Of a stretch of DNA of 64,000 nucleotides, positions 44,270 to 53,557 are shown in pieces (positions within the stretch are counted from its first letter, which is position 1; each line of letters opens with the position of its first letter). The position numbers and the translations under genes were made by a program. The notes below the pieces were generated by a model. That model had not been told where the DNA came from, did no database searches, and saw only the letters and a program-made list of their open reading frames with translations. The stretch is from the NCBI GenBank assembly GCA_002389665.1, contig DGNO01000004.1, positions 240,149 through 304,148 on the forward strand, written 5' to 3'. This DNA is from Rhodobiaceae bacterium UBA4490 (GTDB lineage: Bacteria > Pseudomonadota > Alphaproteobacteria > Parvibaculales > Parvibaculaceae).

Positions 44270-44494
44270 TGTAAGGCTAAATGAAGAGGGATGGGGTTCG
44301 TGGCCGCATGCCGCGCCGAATTGAAGCACTAACGCTGCAAACGCCACTACCTGATGGGAGCTGGCAAGTTGCGACCAAGGGACAAGCCCCCCTCTAAAAC
44401 AGGCTCAAAAGGCACGCACCAAGGCGAAGTGGTGGGTGAGAAACAGGCAATCGCACAGAAATCTCTGAAAAATCAACAAGATATATAAATTAAG

Positions 44495-44584
44495 TGGCGG
44501 AGAGGGGGGGATTCGAACCCCCGATAGAGTTGCCCCTATGCCGCATTTCGAGTGCGGTGCTTTCAACCACTCAGCCACCTCTCC
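44495..44584 (-). tRNA. tRNA-Ser (anticodon CGA)
   Basis: The minus strand begins GGAGAGGTGGCTGAGTGG, a typical serine class II D-arm. The anticodon stem GCACT/AATGC-side loop carries CGA. A long variable arm (around CATAGGGGCAACTCTA) and a T-arm (GGGGG-TTCGAAT-CCCCC) follow, then CCTCTCC-G-CCA with the CCA encoded. It reads UCG codons. Its 3' end faces the AT-richer insert at 39.4-44.3 kb. Confidence 0.97.
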
Positions 44585-44678
44585 GGAGCGTTTCGAGCCC
44601 GCGTTGGCGCGGGCCGCGCTGGTCAGGCGCTGGAAACGGCGCGGAATGTAACGTGGCGCGCACCCGCGCACAAGCCCG

Positions 44679-45308
44679 CTATGCCGCCTCTTCCAGAAGA
44701 AGTTTGCGCACCGCCGCCTCCAGCAGCGCAGGCACGCCGGCGGCCCGGTCGATCTGCTCGGCGACAAGCTCGGCCTGCATGTGCAGCCCGTCGAAAACCG
44801 CAAGAAGAAGACGGGCAAGCGTTGCAGGCGGCAGGCGGCGCGCGGCCTTGCCCGCCTCCTGCGCCTCGCCGACAAGATCCGCCAAAGCGCCGTGAAAAGC
44901 GACATAGAGTTCCATCAGCGCGGCGCGGCCCTCGCCCCCTTCCCCGCTTGCAAGCTCCATCAGCTTGACCGCGCTCATGCCCGCCCCGCCAAGGGCGTGC
45001 GCCACCTCGTCCATCAGCGCGAGAAGTGCTGCCGCCGGATCGCGCGCGCCTGCGCCAGGCTCAATACGGGCAAGCACGGTGCCCGCCTCCGCCGCCACAC
45101 CTTTGAGAAGCGCCGTGCGCAGCGCCTCTTTACTGTCGAAATGAAAATAGACCCCGCCCTTGGTCAGCCCTGCCCGCTCGGCAATGTCCTGCACGGAGGC
45201 TTTTTCAAAGCCGAGCTCGCCGAAGGCCGCGCCTGCCGCCGTCAGGATCGCGGCGCGGCGCACCTCTTCGGGCATCTTCTTCCAGCCGGAGCGCTGCGCG
45301 CGGGCCAT
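44679..45308 (-). CDS. TetR/AcrR-family regulator
   Basis: 209 aa. The helix-turn-helix is clear (AILTAAGAAFGELGFEKASV, QDIAERAGLTKGGVYFHFDS); the ligand domain is Ala/Leu-rich. It is divergent from an NAD(P)-dependent dehydrogenase gene, and a 30-bp near-perfect palindrome lies over that gene's start region. It is therefore probably the repressor of the dehydrogenase, released by a small ligand. Its stop is about 95 bp from the tRNA gene. Confidence 0.9.
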   Translation of the reverse strand: MARAQRSGWKKMPEEVRRAAILTAAGAAFGELGFEKASVQDIAERAGLTKGGVYFHFDSKEALRTALLKGVAAEAGTVLARIEPGAGARDPAAALLALMDEVAHALGGAGMSAVKLMELASGEGGEGRAALMELYVAFHGALADLVGEAQEAGKAARRLPPATLARLLLAVFDGLHMQAELVAEQIDRAAGVPALLEAAVRKLLLEEAA

Positions 45309-45420
45309 GATGTCTTCCTTTCAGGACCGAGTCTTGAGGCGAGAACCATAACAGGCTGATTTGGCGGGAAAAGTTTTTCCGACCCGAGAGTCTTTTTCCT
45401 CTTTAAAGATCGCTTGAGGC

Positions 45421-45450
45421 CATTAAATACCGACTGGTCGGAATTTAATG
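45421..45450. promoter_or_regulatory. 30-bp near-perfect palindrome, likely TetR operator
   Basis: CATTAAATACCGAC (45421-45434), TG, GTCGGAATTTAATG (45437-45450). Fourteen-nt arms pair at all but one position. The core ACCGACTGGTCGG is TetR-operator-like. It ends directly at the ribosome-binding site GGAGAAAG of the dehydrogenase gene. Confidence 0.7.
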
Positions 45451-45459
45451 GAGAAAGAC

Positions 45460-46485
45460 ATGAAAGCCCTGGAACTTCACACCAGCCAGTCCCTGGAAAA
45501 TCTGCGCCTGAGCGAGCGCCCGCGCCCCGCGCCCGGCCCGAACGACGTGATCGTGGAAATGAAAGCAGCCACGCTGAATTACCGCGACATCATTTATCTG
45601 ACGGGCATGATGGGCTATGGGGCGGATTTCCCGCTGCCTTTGACCCCGCTTTCGGACGGGGCGGGCATCGTGGTGGAAACGGGCGCGGCGGTCACCCGCG
45701 TCAAAAAAGGCGACCGCGTCGCGCCGCTCTTTTATCAGGACTGGCACTCGGGCCCGATCACCCGCGAAGCTTCGGCGAGCACCCTTGTCGGCCCGCGCTA
45801 TCAGGGCATCGCACAGGAATATGTGAAGCTCAGCGAAGAAGGCGTGGCGCTGATCCCGCCGCATCTCAGCTATATGGAAGCCGCCGCCCTTCCCTGCGCG
45901 GGGCTGACCGCCTGGAACGCCGTCGTCACGCGCGGCAAGGTAAAGCCCGGCGACACGGTGCTCGTGCAAGGCACGGGCGGCGTCTCCCTCTTTGCCCTGC
46001 AATTTGCCAAAGCCGCCGGCGCACGCGTGATCCTTACCTCATCATCGGATGAAAAACTGGAAAAGGGCCGCGCGCTCGGCGCCGATCACACCATCAATTA
46101 TAAAGCCGAGCCCAATTGGGCAGGCGCCGTGCTCGAGGCGACGGAGGGACGCGGCGCCGACATCGTGGTGGAGATCGGCGGCGGCGAGACCTTTCAGCAA
46201 TCCCTCTTTGCCATCCGCCCCGGCGGCTTCATCGGCTTTGTGGGTTTCGTCTCCGGAGCCTCGGCGGAAGTCCTGCTTGCCCTCATCAATGCCCAAAGCG
46301 CGCGTATCGAAGGCATCAGCATCGGCAACCGCGAGGAGTTCGAGGCGATGGCGCGGGCCATTTCCGCCAATAGTCTCCGCCCCGTCATCAACAGCACCTA
46401 TGCGCTTGAAGATTACCGCGCCGCCCTCAGCGCGCTTCAGGCCCAAACCCATATGGGCAAGATCGGCATCGAGATCGGCGCCTGA
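45460..46485 (+). CDS. MDR-family NAD(P)-dependent alcohol dehydrogenase-like protein
   Basis: 341 aa. The GroES-like half has NYRDIIYLTGMMG and PLTPLSDGAGIVVETG; the Rossmann half has GDTVLVQGTGGVSLFALQFAKAAGA and ALGADHTINY. The usual structural-zinc cysteine cluster is absent, so it may be a zinc-free quinone-oxidoreductase-type enzyme. The substrate is unknown. An ATG at 45448 lies in the operator; GGAGAAAG six bases before the ATG at 45460 supports the later start. Likely controlled by the divergent TetR protein. Confidence 0.85.
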   Translation: MKALELHTSQSLENLRLSERPRPAPGPNDVIVEMKAATLNYRDIIYLTGMMGYGADFPLPLTPLSDGAGIVVETGAAVTRVKKGDRVAPLFYQDWHSGPITREASASTLVGPRYQGIAQEYVKLSEEGVALIPPHLSYMEAAALPCAGLTAWNAVVTRGKVKPGDTVLVQGTGGVSLFALQFAKAAGARVILTSSSDEKLEKGRALGADHTINYKAEPNWAGAVLEATEGRGADIVVEIGGGETFQQSLFAIRPGGFIGFVGFVSGASAEVLLALINAQSARIEGISIGNREEFEAMARAISANSLRPVINSTYALEDYRAALSALQAQTHMGKIGIEIGA

Positions 46486-46565
46486 GGGACGCACACGCCC
46501 CTTTCCGTTGCCTATAAGCCTGTGGTCTATTCACGGGCACTGGGGAGCGGAGAGGGGCAAGCGCC

Positions 46566-47309
46566 GTGCAGGACCGGAAAATTAAAGAAACCACAAAACA
46601 AAACCGCTTCGCCGCGCGCTTTGCCCATTGGTTCACCGCCTCGGGCGTCATCCCGGCGCTTTTATCCATCGACGCGGTGATGCGGGACGATTTCCGCATG
46701 GGGCTGATCTGGCTCGGTGTGGCCATGATCATCGACGGGCTGGACGGCCCGCTTGCCCGCAAGGTCGATGTCTTTTCTCACACCCCGCGCTTTGACGGCG
46801 CGGTGCTGGATTTCGTCATCGACTATCTGACCTATACGGTTATTCCGGCGCTGATGGTGGCGCGGTTCGCGCTCGTGCCCGAGCCCTTCGAGCTGCCCGC
46901 CGCCGCCTTCATCATGGCGACTTCGCTTTATTGCTTCGGCAATAAGGACATGAAGACGGCGGATAATTACTTTCAGGGCTTTCCCGCCCTCTGGAACCTC
47001 GTCGTTCTCTATATTTACGTGCTGGGCACCGGCGCGCTCTTCAATCTGGCGCTCATTCTTGCCCTCGGGGCGCTCACCTTCGTGCCGCTGAAATTCATCC
47101 ATCCCTTCCGGGTGCGTGAATGGCGCGCGCTCACCCTGCCGCTCACCGCCCTTTGGGCGGCAGGCGCGGTTTTCCTCGTCTGGTTCGGCAACGGGCCCGC
47201 CCCCACCCCGCTTCTGCCCGAATCGGCGGTTTTAGGGCTCTGGCTTCTCGTCAGCCTCTATTTTGCCGGGCTCAGTCTCTGGCGCTCCGCCCTCGATTGG
47301 CGCAGCTAA
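46566..47309 (+). CDS. pcs: Phosphatidylcholine synthase
   Basis: 247 aa with about eight hydrophobic segments. The CDP-alcohol phosphotransferase motif is present as DGLDGPLARK followed by RFDGAVLDFVIDYLTY, in the extended form seen in bacterial Pcs, along with HWFTASGVIPALLS near the start. The enzyme joins choline directly to CDP-diacylglycerol in the inner membrane, a pathway typical of Rhizobiales and relatives. The start is GTG with GAGAGGGG upstream. Confidence 0.9.
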   Translation: MQDRKIKETTKQNRFAARFAHWFTASGVIPALLSIDAVMRDDFRMGLIWLGVAMIIDGLDGPLARKVDVFSHTPRFDGAVLDFVIDYLTYTVIPALMVARFALVPEPFELPAAAFIMATSLYCFGNKDMKTADNYFQGFPALWNLVVLYIYVLGTGALFNLALILALGALTFVPLKFIHPFRVREWRALTLPLTALWAAGAVFLVWFGNGPAPTPLLPESAVLGLWLLVSLYFAGLSLWRSALDWRS

Positions 47310-47383
47310 AGGCCGGGGAAGCGCGCCGCCCCGGTTAAAGCCGGAAATCTGCGCCATAGAGGCAGATTCTCCCCTGCCCCTGC

Positions 47384-47461
47384 TTGACACATAGAAGCGG
47401 GCGGCTATAGTGCCCGCCAATTCACGGGCGGGCCAAAAGTGGCCTTTTGCCCGCTTTTTCT
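47384..47461 (+). promoter_or_regulatory. rplU promoter and terminator-like leader hairpin
   Basis: TTGACA (47384-47389) and TATAGT (47406-47411) are 16 nt apart, a strong sigma-70 promoter. About 17 nt after the -10 box, GCGGGC-c-AAAAG (47428-47439) pairs with CTTTTGCCCGC (47444-47454) and is followed by TTTTTCTCTTT, ending 20 nt before the rplU ATG. This looks like an intrinsic terminator inside the leader, so attenuation by L21 or another signal is possible. Confidence 0.55.
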
Positions 47462-47482
47462 CTTTGGAATGGATGACATCCC

Positions 47483-47797
47483 ATGTTCGCAGTCATCAAG
47501 ACCGGCGGCAAGCAGTACAAAGTCGCGAAAGACGACGTGATCACGGTGGAAAAACTGGCCGCTGAAGCCGGTTCGACCGTTGAACTCGATGAGGTACTGA
47601 TGCTCGGCGGCGAAGGCGCCCAGACCAAGATCGGCGCGCCTCTCGTGGACGGTGCCAAGGTCACGGCGGAAGTCGTGGACCAGACCCGTGCCCGCAAAAT
47701 CATCGTTTTCAAGAAGAAACGCCGTCAGAACTACCGCCGCAAGGCCGGTCATCGCCAGCACCAGACAGTGCTGAAGATCACCAACATTGCCGGTTAA
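47483..47797 (+). CDS. rplU: 50S ribosomal protein L21
   Basis: 104 aa, full length. It starts [18 protein letters not shown] and ends with the conserved [18 protein letters not shown] region that contacts 23S rRNA. It is followed 22 nt later by rpmA, the universal order. A strong promoter and a hairpin leader lie upstream. Confidence 0.98.
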   Translation: MFAVIKTGGKQYKVAKDDVITVEKLAAEAGSTVELDEVLMLGGEGAQTKIGAPLVDGAKVTAEVVDQTRARKIIVFKKKRRQNYRRKAGHRQHQTVLKITNIAG

Positions 47798-47819
47798 TCA
47801 GGCGTTTTAGGAGAGACCC

Positions 47820-48098
47820 ATGGCTCACAAAAAAGCAGGTGGTTCGTCCCGTAACGGGCGCGACTCGGCAGGCCGGCGCCTCGGCGTCAAGAAGTTCGGC
47901 GGCGAGCGCGTGATCCCCGGCAACATCATCGTGCGTCAGCGCGGGACCAAATGGCATCCCGGCGAAGGCGTGGGCATCGGCAAAGACCACACGATCTTTG
48001 CAGTGACCGAAGGCACGGTGTCGTTCCGCATGCGCAAGAACGGCCGCACCTTCGTGAACGTGCTCCCGGCAGGCACGCCGGCTCAGGCCGCAGACTAA
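47820..48098 (+). CDS. rpmA: 50S ribosomal protein L27
   Basis: 92 aa. It starts [20 protein letters not shown], the flexible tail that reaches the peptidyl-transferase centre, followed by [30 protein letters not shown] lies before the ATG. Co-transcribed with rplU. No N-terminal cleavage extension like that of Firmicutes is present. Confidence 0.98.
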   Translation: MAHKKAGGSSRNGRDSAGRRLGVKKFGGERVIPGNIIVRQRGTKWHPGEGVGIGKDHTIFAVTEGTVSFRMRKNGRTFVNVLPAGTPAQAAD

Positions 48099-48103
48099 TT
48101 TAG

Positions 48104-48181
48104 CAGATGGATGCCGCCATCTGCGGATGGCGAGAACATCGGATCAAGAGGGAGATGGGACCGCCATCTCCCTCTTTTTTA
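48104..48181 (+). terminator. Double hairpin and Rho-independent terminator after rpmA
   Basis: A first stem GCAGATGG/CCATCTGC begins 5 nt after the stop. A second, GAGGGAGATGG/CCATCTCCCTC, is followed by TTTTTT. The second is a classical terminator ending the rplU-rpmA unit. Both stems share ATGG/CCAT sequence, so alternative pairings are possible. Confidence 0.9.
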
Positions 48182-48302
48182 TTCCCTCTTGCCCAAATGG
48201 CGCCCGAAAGGCGCTGAAATGAAACCCAGGTGCCCCGCAAAGCAAACCGCGGCGCACATGCCTTGCCAGGCCGAAGAGGAACCAGCAGGGGGAGGAGGGA
48301 CC

Positions 48303-48845
48303 ATGATACCCGTTCTGAAATCGGGCGAGCTGACCATAAGACCGTTTTCCATGGCCGATGCGCCGCGCCTTGCCGGCCTCATCAATAATTGGAACATCGT
48401 CTCCATGCTCACCCGCGTGCCCTACCCTTATGAGATCGATCATGCGCGCGGCTGGATTGCCTCTCATCCCGATATCGAGCAGGAAGGGGACATTCCCCGC
48501 GCCATCGTCTGGCGGGATGAGCTTGTGGGCGCCACCGGCTACCATCACCTGAAGGAAGCAGGCTGGGAGATCGGCTACTGGATCGGCCAGCCTTATTGGG
48601 GCCGGGGCATCGCGACAAAGACGGCCCGTCTTCTCGTCAAACATGCCTTTGCCGATTGGAAGCTCGGCCGCCTCATCTCCGGCCATTTCGCCGACAATCC
48701 CGCCTCCGGCCGGGTGCTGGAAAAGGCAGGCTTCCGCTATGTGGGCGAGGAAATGCGCTATTCTTCCGCGCGTGAAGAAGAGGTGCGCTGCCTTTTGCTT
48801 GAACAGACCTTGAGCGACTACCTCTTGACCGAGGACGCCGCTTAA
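48303..48845 (+). CDS. GNAT-family N-acetyltransferase (RimJ/RimL-like)
   Basis: 180 aa. The acetyl-CoA loop is in GYWIGQPYWGRGIATKTARL (Q/RxxGxG/A-type), and NPASGRVLEKAGFRYVGE is the typical C-terminal helix of the RimJ/RimL subgroup. It may acetylate a protein N-terminus or a small molecule. GGAGGAGGGA precedes the ATG. It sits between rpmA and obgE, a common place for such a gene in alphaproteobacteria. Confidence 0.9.
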   Translation: MIPVLKSGELTIRPFSMADAPRLAGLINNWNIVSMLTRVPYPYEIDHARGWIASHPDIEQEGDIPRAIVWRDELVGATGYHHLKEAGWEIGYWIGQPYWGRGIATKTARLLVKHAFADWKLGRLISGHFADNPASGRVLEKAGFRYVGEEMRYSSAREEEVRCLLLEQTLSDYLLTEDAA

Positions 48846-50003
<1,158 letters not shown>

Positions 50004-50026
50004 GCGCAAAGGCCAGAGCAGAAGCC

Positions 50027-51148
50027 ATGAACGAAGAGCGCCTCACCAAAGCCAAACGCGTCGTCGTCAAAATCGGCTCCGCCCTTTTGACGGACAAGGC
50101 CACGGGCAAGCTCAATCAAAGCTGGTTCGCCAGCATGATCGAGGATGTGGCGCGGCTGCGCGCGCGCGGCCAGGAAGTGGTGATCGTTTCTTCCGGCGCG
50201 ATTGCGCTCGGGCGCGGCGCGCTCGGCTTGCCCAAAGGCACGCTGAAACTGGAGGAAAGCCAGGCGGCAGCGGCCGCCGGGCAAATTCACCTTGCCCATG
50301 CCTTTCAGGAAGCCTTGAAGACACATGGCGCAACCTGCGCGCAGGTGCTTCTGACCCTCGATGATACCGAGCAGCGGCGGCGCTATCTCAATGCCCGCTC
50401 GACGCTCACGACACTGATCAAACTGGGCGCGGTGCCCGTCATCAACGAAAACGACACGATCGCCACCACCGAAATCCGCTACGGCGACAATGACCGCCTC
50501 GCCGCCCGCGTCGCTACCATGATCAGCGCCGATTGCCTGGTGCTTCTTTCCGACATTGACGGGCTTTACACCGCCCCGCCGCAAACCCCCGGCGCCAAAC
50601 ACCTGCCCGTCGTCAAAGCCGTAACGCCTGAAATCGAAGCCATGGCGGGCGATGCCGGCTCCGAATTTTCCAAAGGCGGCATGAAAACCAAGATCGAAGC
50701 GGCCAAGATCGCGGTAAGCGCGGGCTGCCAGATGGTGATTGCCAGCGGCCACGTTCTTGCTCCGCTCAAAGCTATAGAAGACGGCGCCCGCGCCACTTGG
50801 TTCCTGGCCGATCAAAGCCCCGCTTCCGCCCGCAAGCGCTGGATCCAGGGCTCGCTGCAGCCGCGCGGCAAACTGATCATCGATCAGGGCGCGGCCAAAG
50901 CGCTGGAAGGCGGGCGCAGCCTCCTGCCCGCCGGGGTGAGCGGCGTGGAAGGTCATTTCGAGCGCGGCGATGCCGTTATGGTTAAAACCGCCGAGGGCCG
51001 GGAAATCGCCCGCGGTCTTGTTGCTTATTCGAGCGAGGATGCCCAACTGATCATCGGGCATAACAGCAGTGAAATCGAAGCCCGGCTGGGCTATCGTGGC
51101 CGCACCGCCATGATCCACCGGGACGATCTGGTTTTAACGAAGAGATAG
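50027..51148 (+). CDS. proB: Glutamate 5-kinase
   Basis: 373 aa. The amino-acid-kinase domain begins [15 protein letters not shown], with [13 protein letters not shown] and [20 protein letters not shown]. The C-terminal PUA domain begins near [13 protein letters not shown]. It phosphorylates glutamate in the first step of proline synthesis and is usually inhibited by proline. proA follows 22 nt later, as in a proBA operon. Confidence 0.97.
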   Translation: MNEERLTKAKRVVVKIGSALLTDKATGKLNQSWFASMIEDVARLRARGQEVVIVSSGAIALGRGALGLPKGTLKLEESQAAAAAGQIHLAHAFQEALKTHGATCAQVLLTLDDTEQRRRYLNARSTLTTLIKLGAVPVINENDTIATTEIRYGDNDRLAARVATMISADCLVLLSDIDGLYTAPPQTPGAKHLPVVKAVTPEIEAMAGDAGSEFSKGGMKTKIEAAKIAVSAGCQMVIASGHVLAPLKAIEDGARATWFLADQSPASARKRWIQGSLQPRGKLIIDQGAAKALEGGRSLLPAGVSGVEGHFERGDAVMVKTAEGREIARGLVAYSSEDAQLIIGHNSSEIEARLGYRGRTAMIHRDDLVLTKR

Positions 51149-51170
51149 ACGCGAAAGACGGATTGAGCAG

Positions 51171-52454
51171 ATGAGCATGGCCGAAGACCAAAGCGCCGAT
51201 GTCGCCGGACTGATGGAAGAAGTGGGCCGCAAGGCCCGCGCCAGCGCCGAGCTTTTGGCGCTTGCCCCATCCAAAGCCAAAGACGCCGCCCTGCTTGCCG
51301 CCGCCATGACGCTGCGCGCCAATGTCGATGACATTCTCGACGCCAATGCGCGCGATATGGCTTTTGGCCGCGAAAAGGGCCTGACCACCGCCATGCTCGA
51401 CCGCCTGGCGCTCGATGAAGAGCGTATCGAAGGCATTGCCAAGGGGCTTGAAGCCGTCGCCGCGCTGAAAGATCCCGTCGGCGACATCATGGCCGATTGG
51501 GAACGGCCCAATGGGCTGCGTATTCAGCGCGTGCGCGTGCCGCTCGGGGTGATCGGCGTCATCTATGAAAGCCGGCCCAATGTCACCGCCGATGCGGGCG
51601 CGCTTTGCCTGAAAGCGGGCAATGCGGCGATCCTGCGCGGCGGCTCGGAAAGCTTTCATTCCAGCCATGCCATTCACGACTGCCTTGTCGAAGGGCTTTC
51701 CGCCGCAGGCTTGCCAGAAGCGGCGATCCAGCTTGTCCCCACCCGCGACCGCGCCGCCGTCGGCGAGATGCTGCGCGGGCTCGGCGGCAGGCTCGACGTG
51801 ATCGTGCCGCGCGGCGGGCGCGGGCTCATCGAGCGCGTGCAAACGGAAGCCCGCGTGCCGGTCTTCGCCCATCTCGACGGTGTCTGCCATGTCTATGTGG
51901 ACGGGGCAGCCGATCTCGATATGGCGCGCGACATTGTGGTCAATGCCAAGATGCGCCGCACCGGCATTTGCGGGTCGGCGGAAACGGTGCTGGTGGACCG
52001 GGCCTGCGCGGGCACGCATCTGCGCCCCATTATCGAGGCGCTGCTCGCCAAAGGCTGCGAAGTGCGCGGCGACGACACGGTGCGCGCGGAAGTCAGCGCC
52101 GCCGAAGAAGCCTCGGAGGATGATTGGTATACAGAATATCTTGACGCCATTATCGCCATCAAGGTCGTCAACGGCGTGAGCGAGGCGATCGAGCATATCG
52201 GCAAATACGGCTCCCATCACACCGATGCCATCGTCACCTCGGATGAAAAGACCGCCGAGAAATTCTTGAACGAGGTCGATAGCGCCATCGTCCTTCACAA
52301 CGCCTCCACCCAGTTTGCCGATGGCGGCGAATTCGGCATGGGCGCGGAGATCGGCATTGCAACGGGCCGTTTCCATGCGCGCGGACCGGTGGGCGTCGAA
52401 CAACTCACAAGCTTTAAATATATGGTGCGCGGCAAAGGCCAGACGCGCCCTTGA
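51171..52454 (+). CDS. proA: Gamma-glutamyl phosphate reductase
   Basis: 427 aa. An aldehyde-dehydrogenase-fold enzyme with the active-site Cys267 in [16 protein letters not shown] and the family segment [20 protein letters not shown]. It reduces gamma-glutamyl phosphate to glutamate semialdehyde using NADPH. The ending, [20 protein letters not shown], is characteristic. nadD follows 27 nt downstream. Confidence 0.97.
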   Translation: MSMAEDQSADVAGLMEEVGRKARASAELLALAPSKAKDAALLAAAMTLRANVDDILDANARDMAFGREKGLTTAMLDRLALDEERIEGIAKGLEAVAALKDPVGDIMADWERPNGLRIQRVRVPLGVIGVIYESRPNVTADAGALCLKAGNAAILRGGSESFHSSHAIHDCLVEGLSAAGLPEAAIQLVPTRDRAAVGEMLRGLGGRLDVIVPRGGRGLIERVQTEARVPVFAHLDGVCHVYVDGAADLDMARDIVVNAKMRRTGICGSAETVLVDRACAGTHLRPIIEALLAKGCEVRGDDTVRAEVSAAEEASEDDWYTEYLDAIIAIKVVNGVSEAIEHIGKYGSHHTDAIVTSDEKTAEKFLNEVDSAIVLHNASTQFADGGEFGMGAEIGIATGRFHARGPVGVEQLTSFKYMVRGKGQTRP

Positions 52455-52481
52455 GCCGCCCCTAAAGGACACGAGCTGCCC

Positions 52482-53111
52482 ATGCGCACCGCCACGCCAG
52501 CGCTGATGCCCGGCATGAAGGTCGGCCTTCTGGGCGGCTCGTTCAATCCGGCCCATGAAGGCCACCGCCATCTCAGCCTCATGGCGATGGAAAAGCTGCA
52601 GCTTCACCGCGTCTGGTGGCTCGTCTCGCCGCAAAACCCGCTGAAAGACAAAGCCGGCATGGCAAGCCTCGAAACGCGCCTTGCCTCGGCGCGCGCGGCG
52701 GCGGACCATCCGCGCATCTGCGTGAGCGATATCGAGCGCCGCCTTGGCACCGCTTACACGGCAGACACGCTGAAGGCGCTGAGCGCGCGCTACCCCCATG
52801 TTCATTTCGTCTGGCTGATGGGCGCGGACAATATGGTGCAGTTCCCGAAATGGCGCGACTGGAAGACCATTGCCCGCACCGTGCCGATTGCCGTTTACCC
52901 GCGCCCCGGCTTCACCTTGAAAGCACGCCTTTCCAAGGCCGCGCAATATCTTGCGCGCTGGCGGCTCGAGGCGGCGGACGCGGCGCTTTTGCCGCTTGTC
53001 AAAGCGCCCGCGCTGACCTTTATTGAGGGGCCGGAGCACCCGGCCTCCGCTACAGAAATCCGCGCCGCGCGCGCCCGTTCCGGACAACCCGCATGGACCA
53101 CATCACGCTGA
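52482..53111 (+). CDS. nadD: Nicotinate-nucleotide adenylyltransferase
   Basis: 209 aa. The nucleotidyl-transferase motif is VGLLGGSFNPAHEGHRHLSL (GxFxPxHxGH), and the C-terminal ISSTxIR counterpart reads ASATEIRAAR. It joins nicotinate mononucleotide and ATP to make deamido-NAD. An internal ATG at 52515 just before the motif is an alternative start. A SemiSWEET gene overlaps its 3' end by 19 nt. Confidence 0.95.
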   Translation: MRTATPALMPGMKVGLLGGSFNPAHEGHRHLSLMAMEKLQLHRVWWLVSPQNPLKDKAGMASLETRLASARAAADHPRICVSDIERRLGTAYTADTLKALSARYPHVHFVWLMGADNMVQFPKWRDWKTIARTVPIAVYPRPGFTLKARLSKAAQYLARWRLEAADAALLPLVKAPALTFIEGPEHPASATEIRAARARSGQPAWTTSR

Positions 53112-53347
53112 TCGGCATGAGCGCTGGCACACTGACCACGCTCGCCTTCCTACCCCAGGTCTTGCGCGCCTGGCGCACCCGCTCCACCGCCGATGTCTCG
53201 CTTTTGATGTTTCTGGCCATGTGCCTCGGCATCGTGCTCTGGCTGATCTATGGGCTTCTCGCCGGCGACATGCCGCTCATCATCGCCAATTCCGTGACGC
53301 TGGTGCTGGCCGGCGCCGTGCTGGTGGCGAAATTCAGGTTCGGCTGA
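53093..53347 (+). CDS. SemiSWEET-type sugar transporter
   Basis: 84 aa with three transmembrane helices, one half of a SWEET transporter. TLAFLPQVLRAWRTRSTADVS has the PQ-loop motif and the conserved start of the first loop; IVLWLIYGLLAGDMPLIIAN follows. It should work as a homodimer moving a small sugar or similar molecule. It overlaps nadD by 19 nt and so is translationally coupled to it, but no functional link is obvious. Confidence 0.9.
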   Translation: MDHITLIGMSAGTLTTLAFLPQVLRAWRTRSTADVSLLMFLAMCLGIVLWLIYGLLAGDMPLIIANSVTLVLAGAVLVAKFRFG

Positions 53348-53458
53348 TTTCCCCTCCTGCCATTTCCTGACAACAGACCTTACACGCAGCAATCCCTTGT
53401 CAATGGCCGCGTGCAGGCAATGGGCCCCTTTGGCTCCCCGGAACCCATTCTATCCGCA

Positions 53459-53478
53459 ACCGTTTTTCACGAAACGGT
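53459..53478. promoter_or_regulatory. 20-bp inverted repeat upstream of egtB
   Basis: ACCGTTT-TTCACG-AAACGGT has perfect 7-bp arms and lies 80 bp before the egtB ATG in a 210-bp gap. Possible operator for the ergothioneine genes or end hairpin of the upstream operon; no T-run follows. Confidence 0.35.
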
Positions 53479-53557
53479 GATGGACACCTGACATCTACTC
53501 GTGATGGACTAAATAGAGAACGGTTCCGCCGGGCAAGCCGGCGGGAGGGAGGGGCAC

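Noticed and set aside
51051..53087. 678-codon open frame opposite proA and nadD
   Set aside because: Shadow of two housekeeping genes; no domain and no ribosome-binding site.
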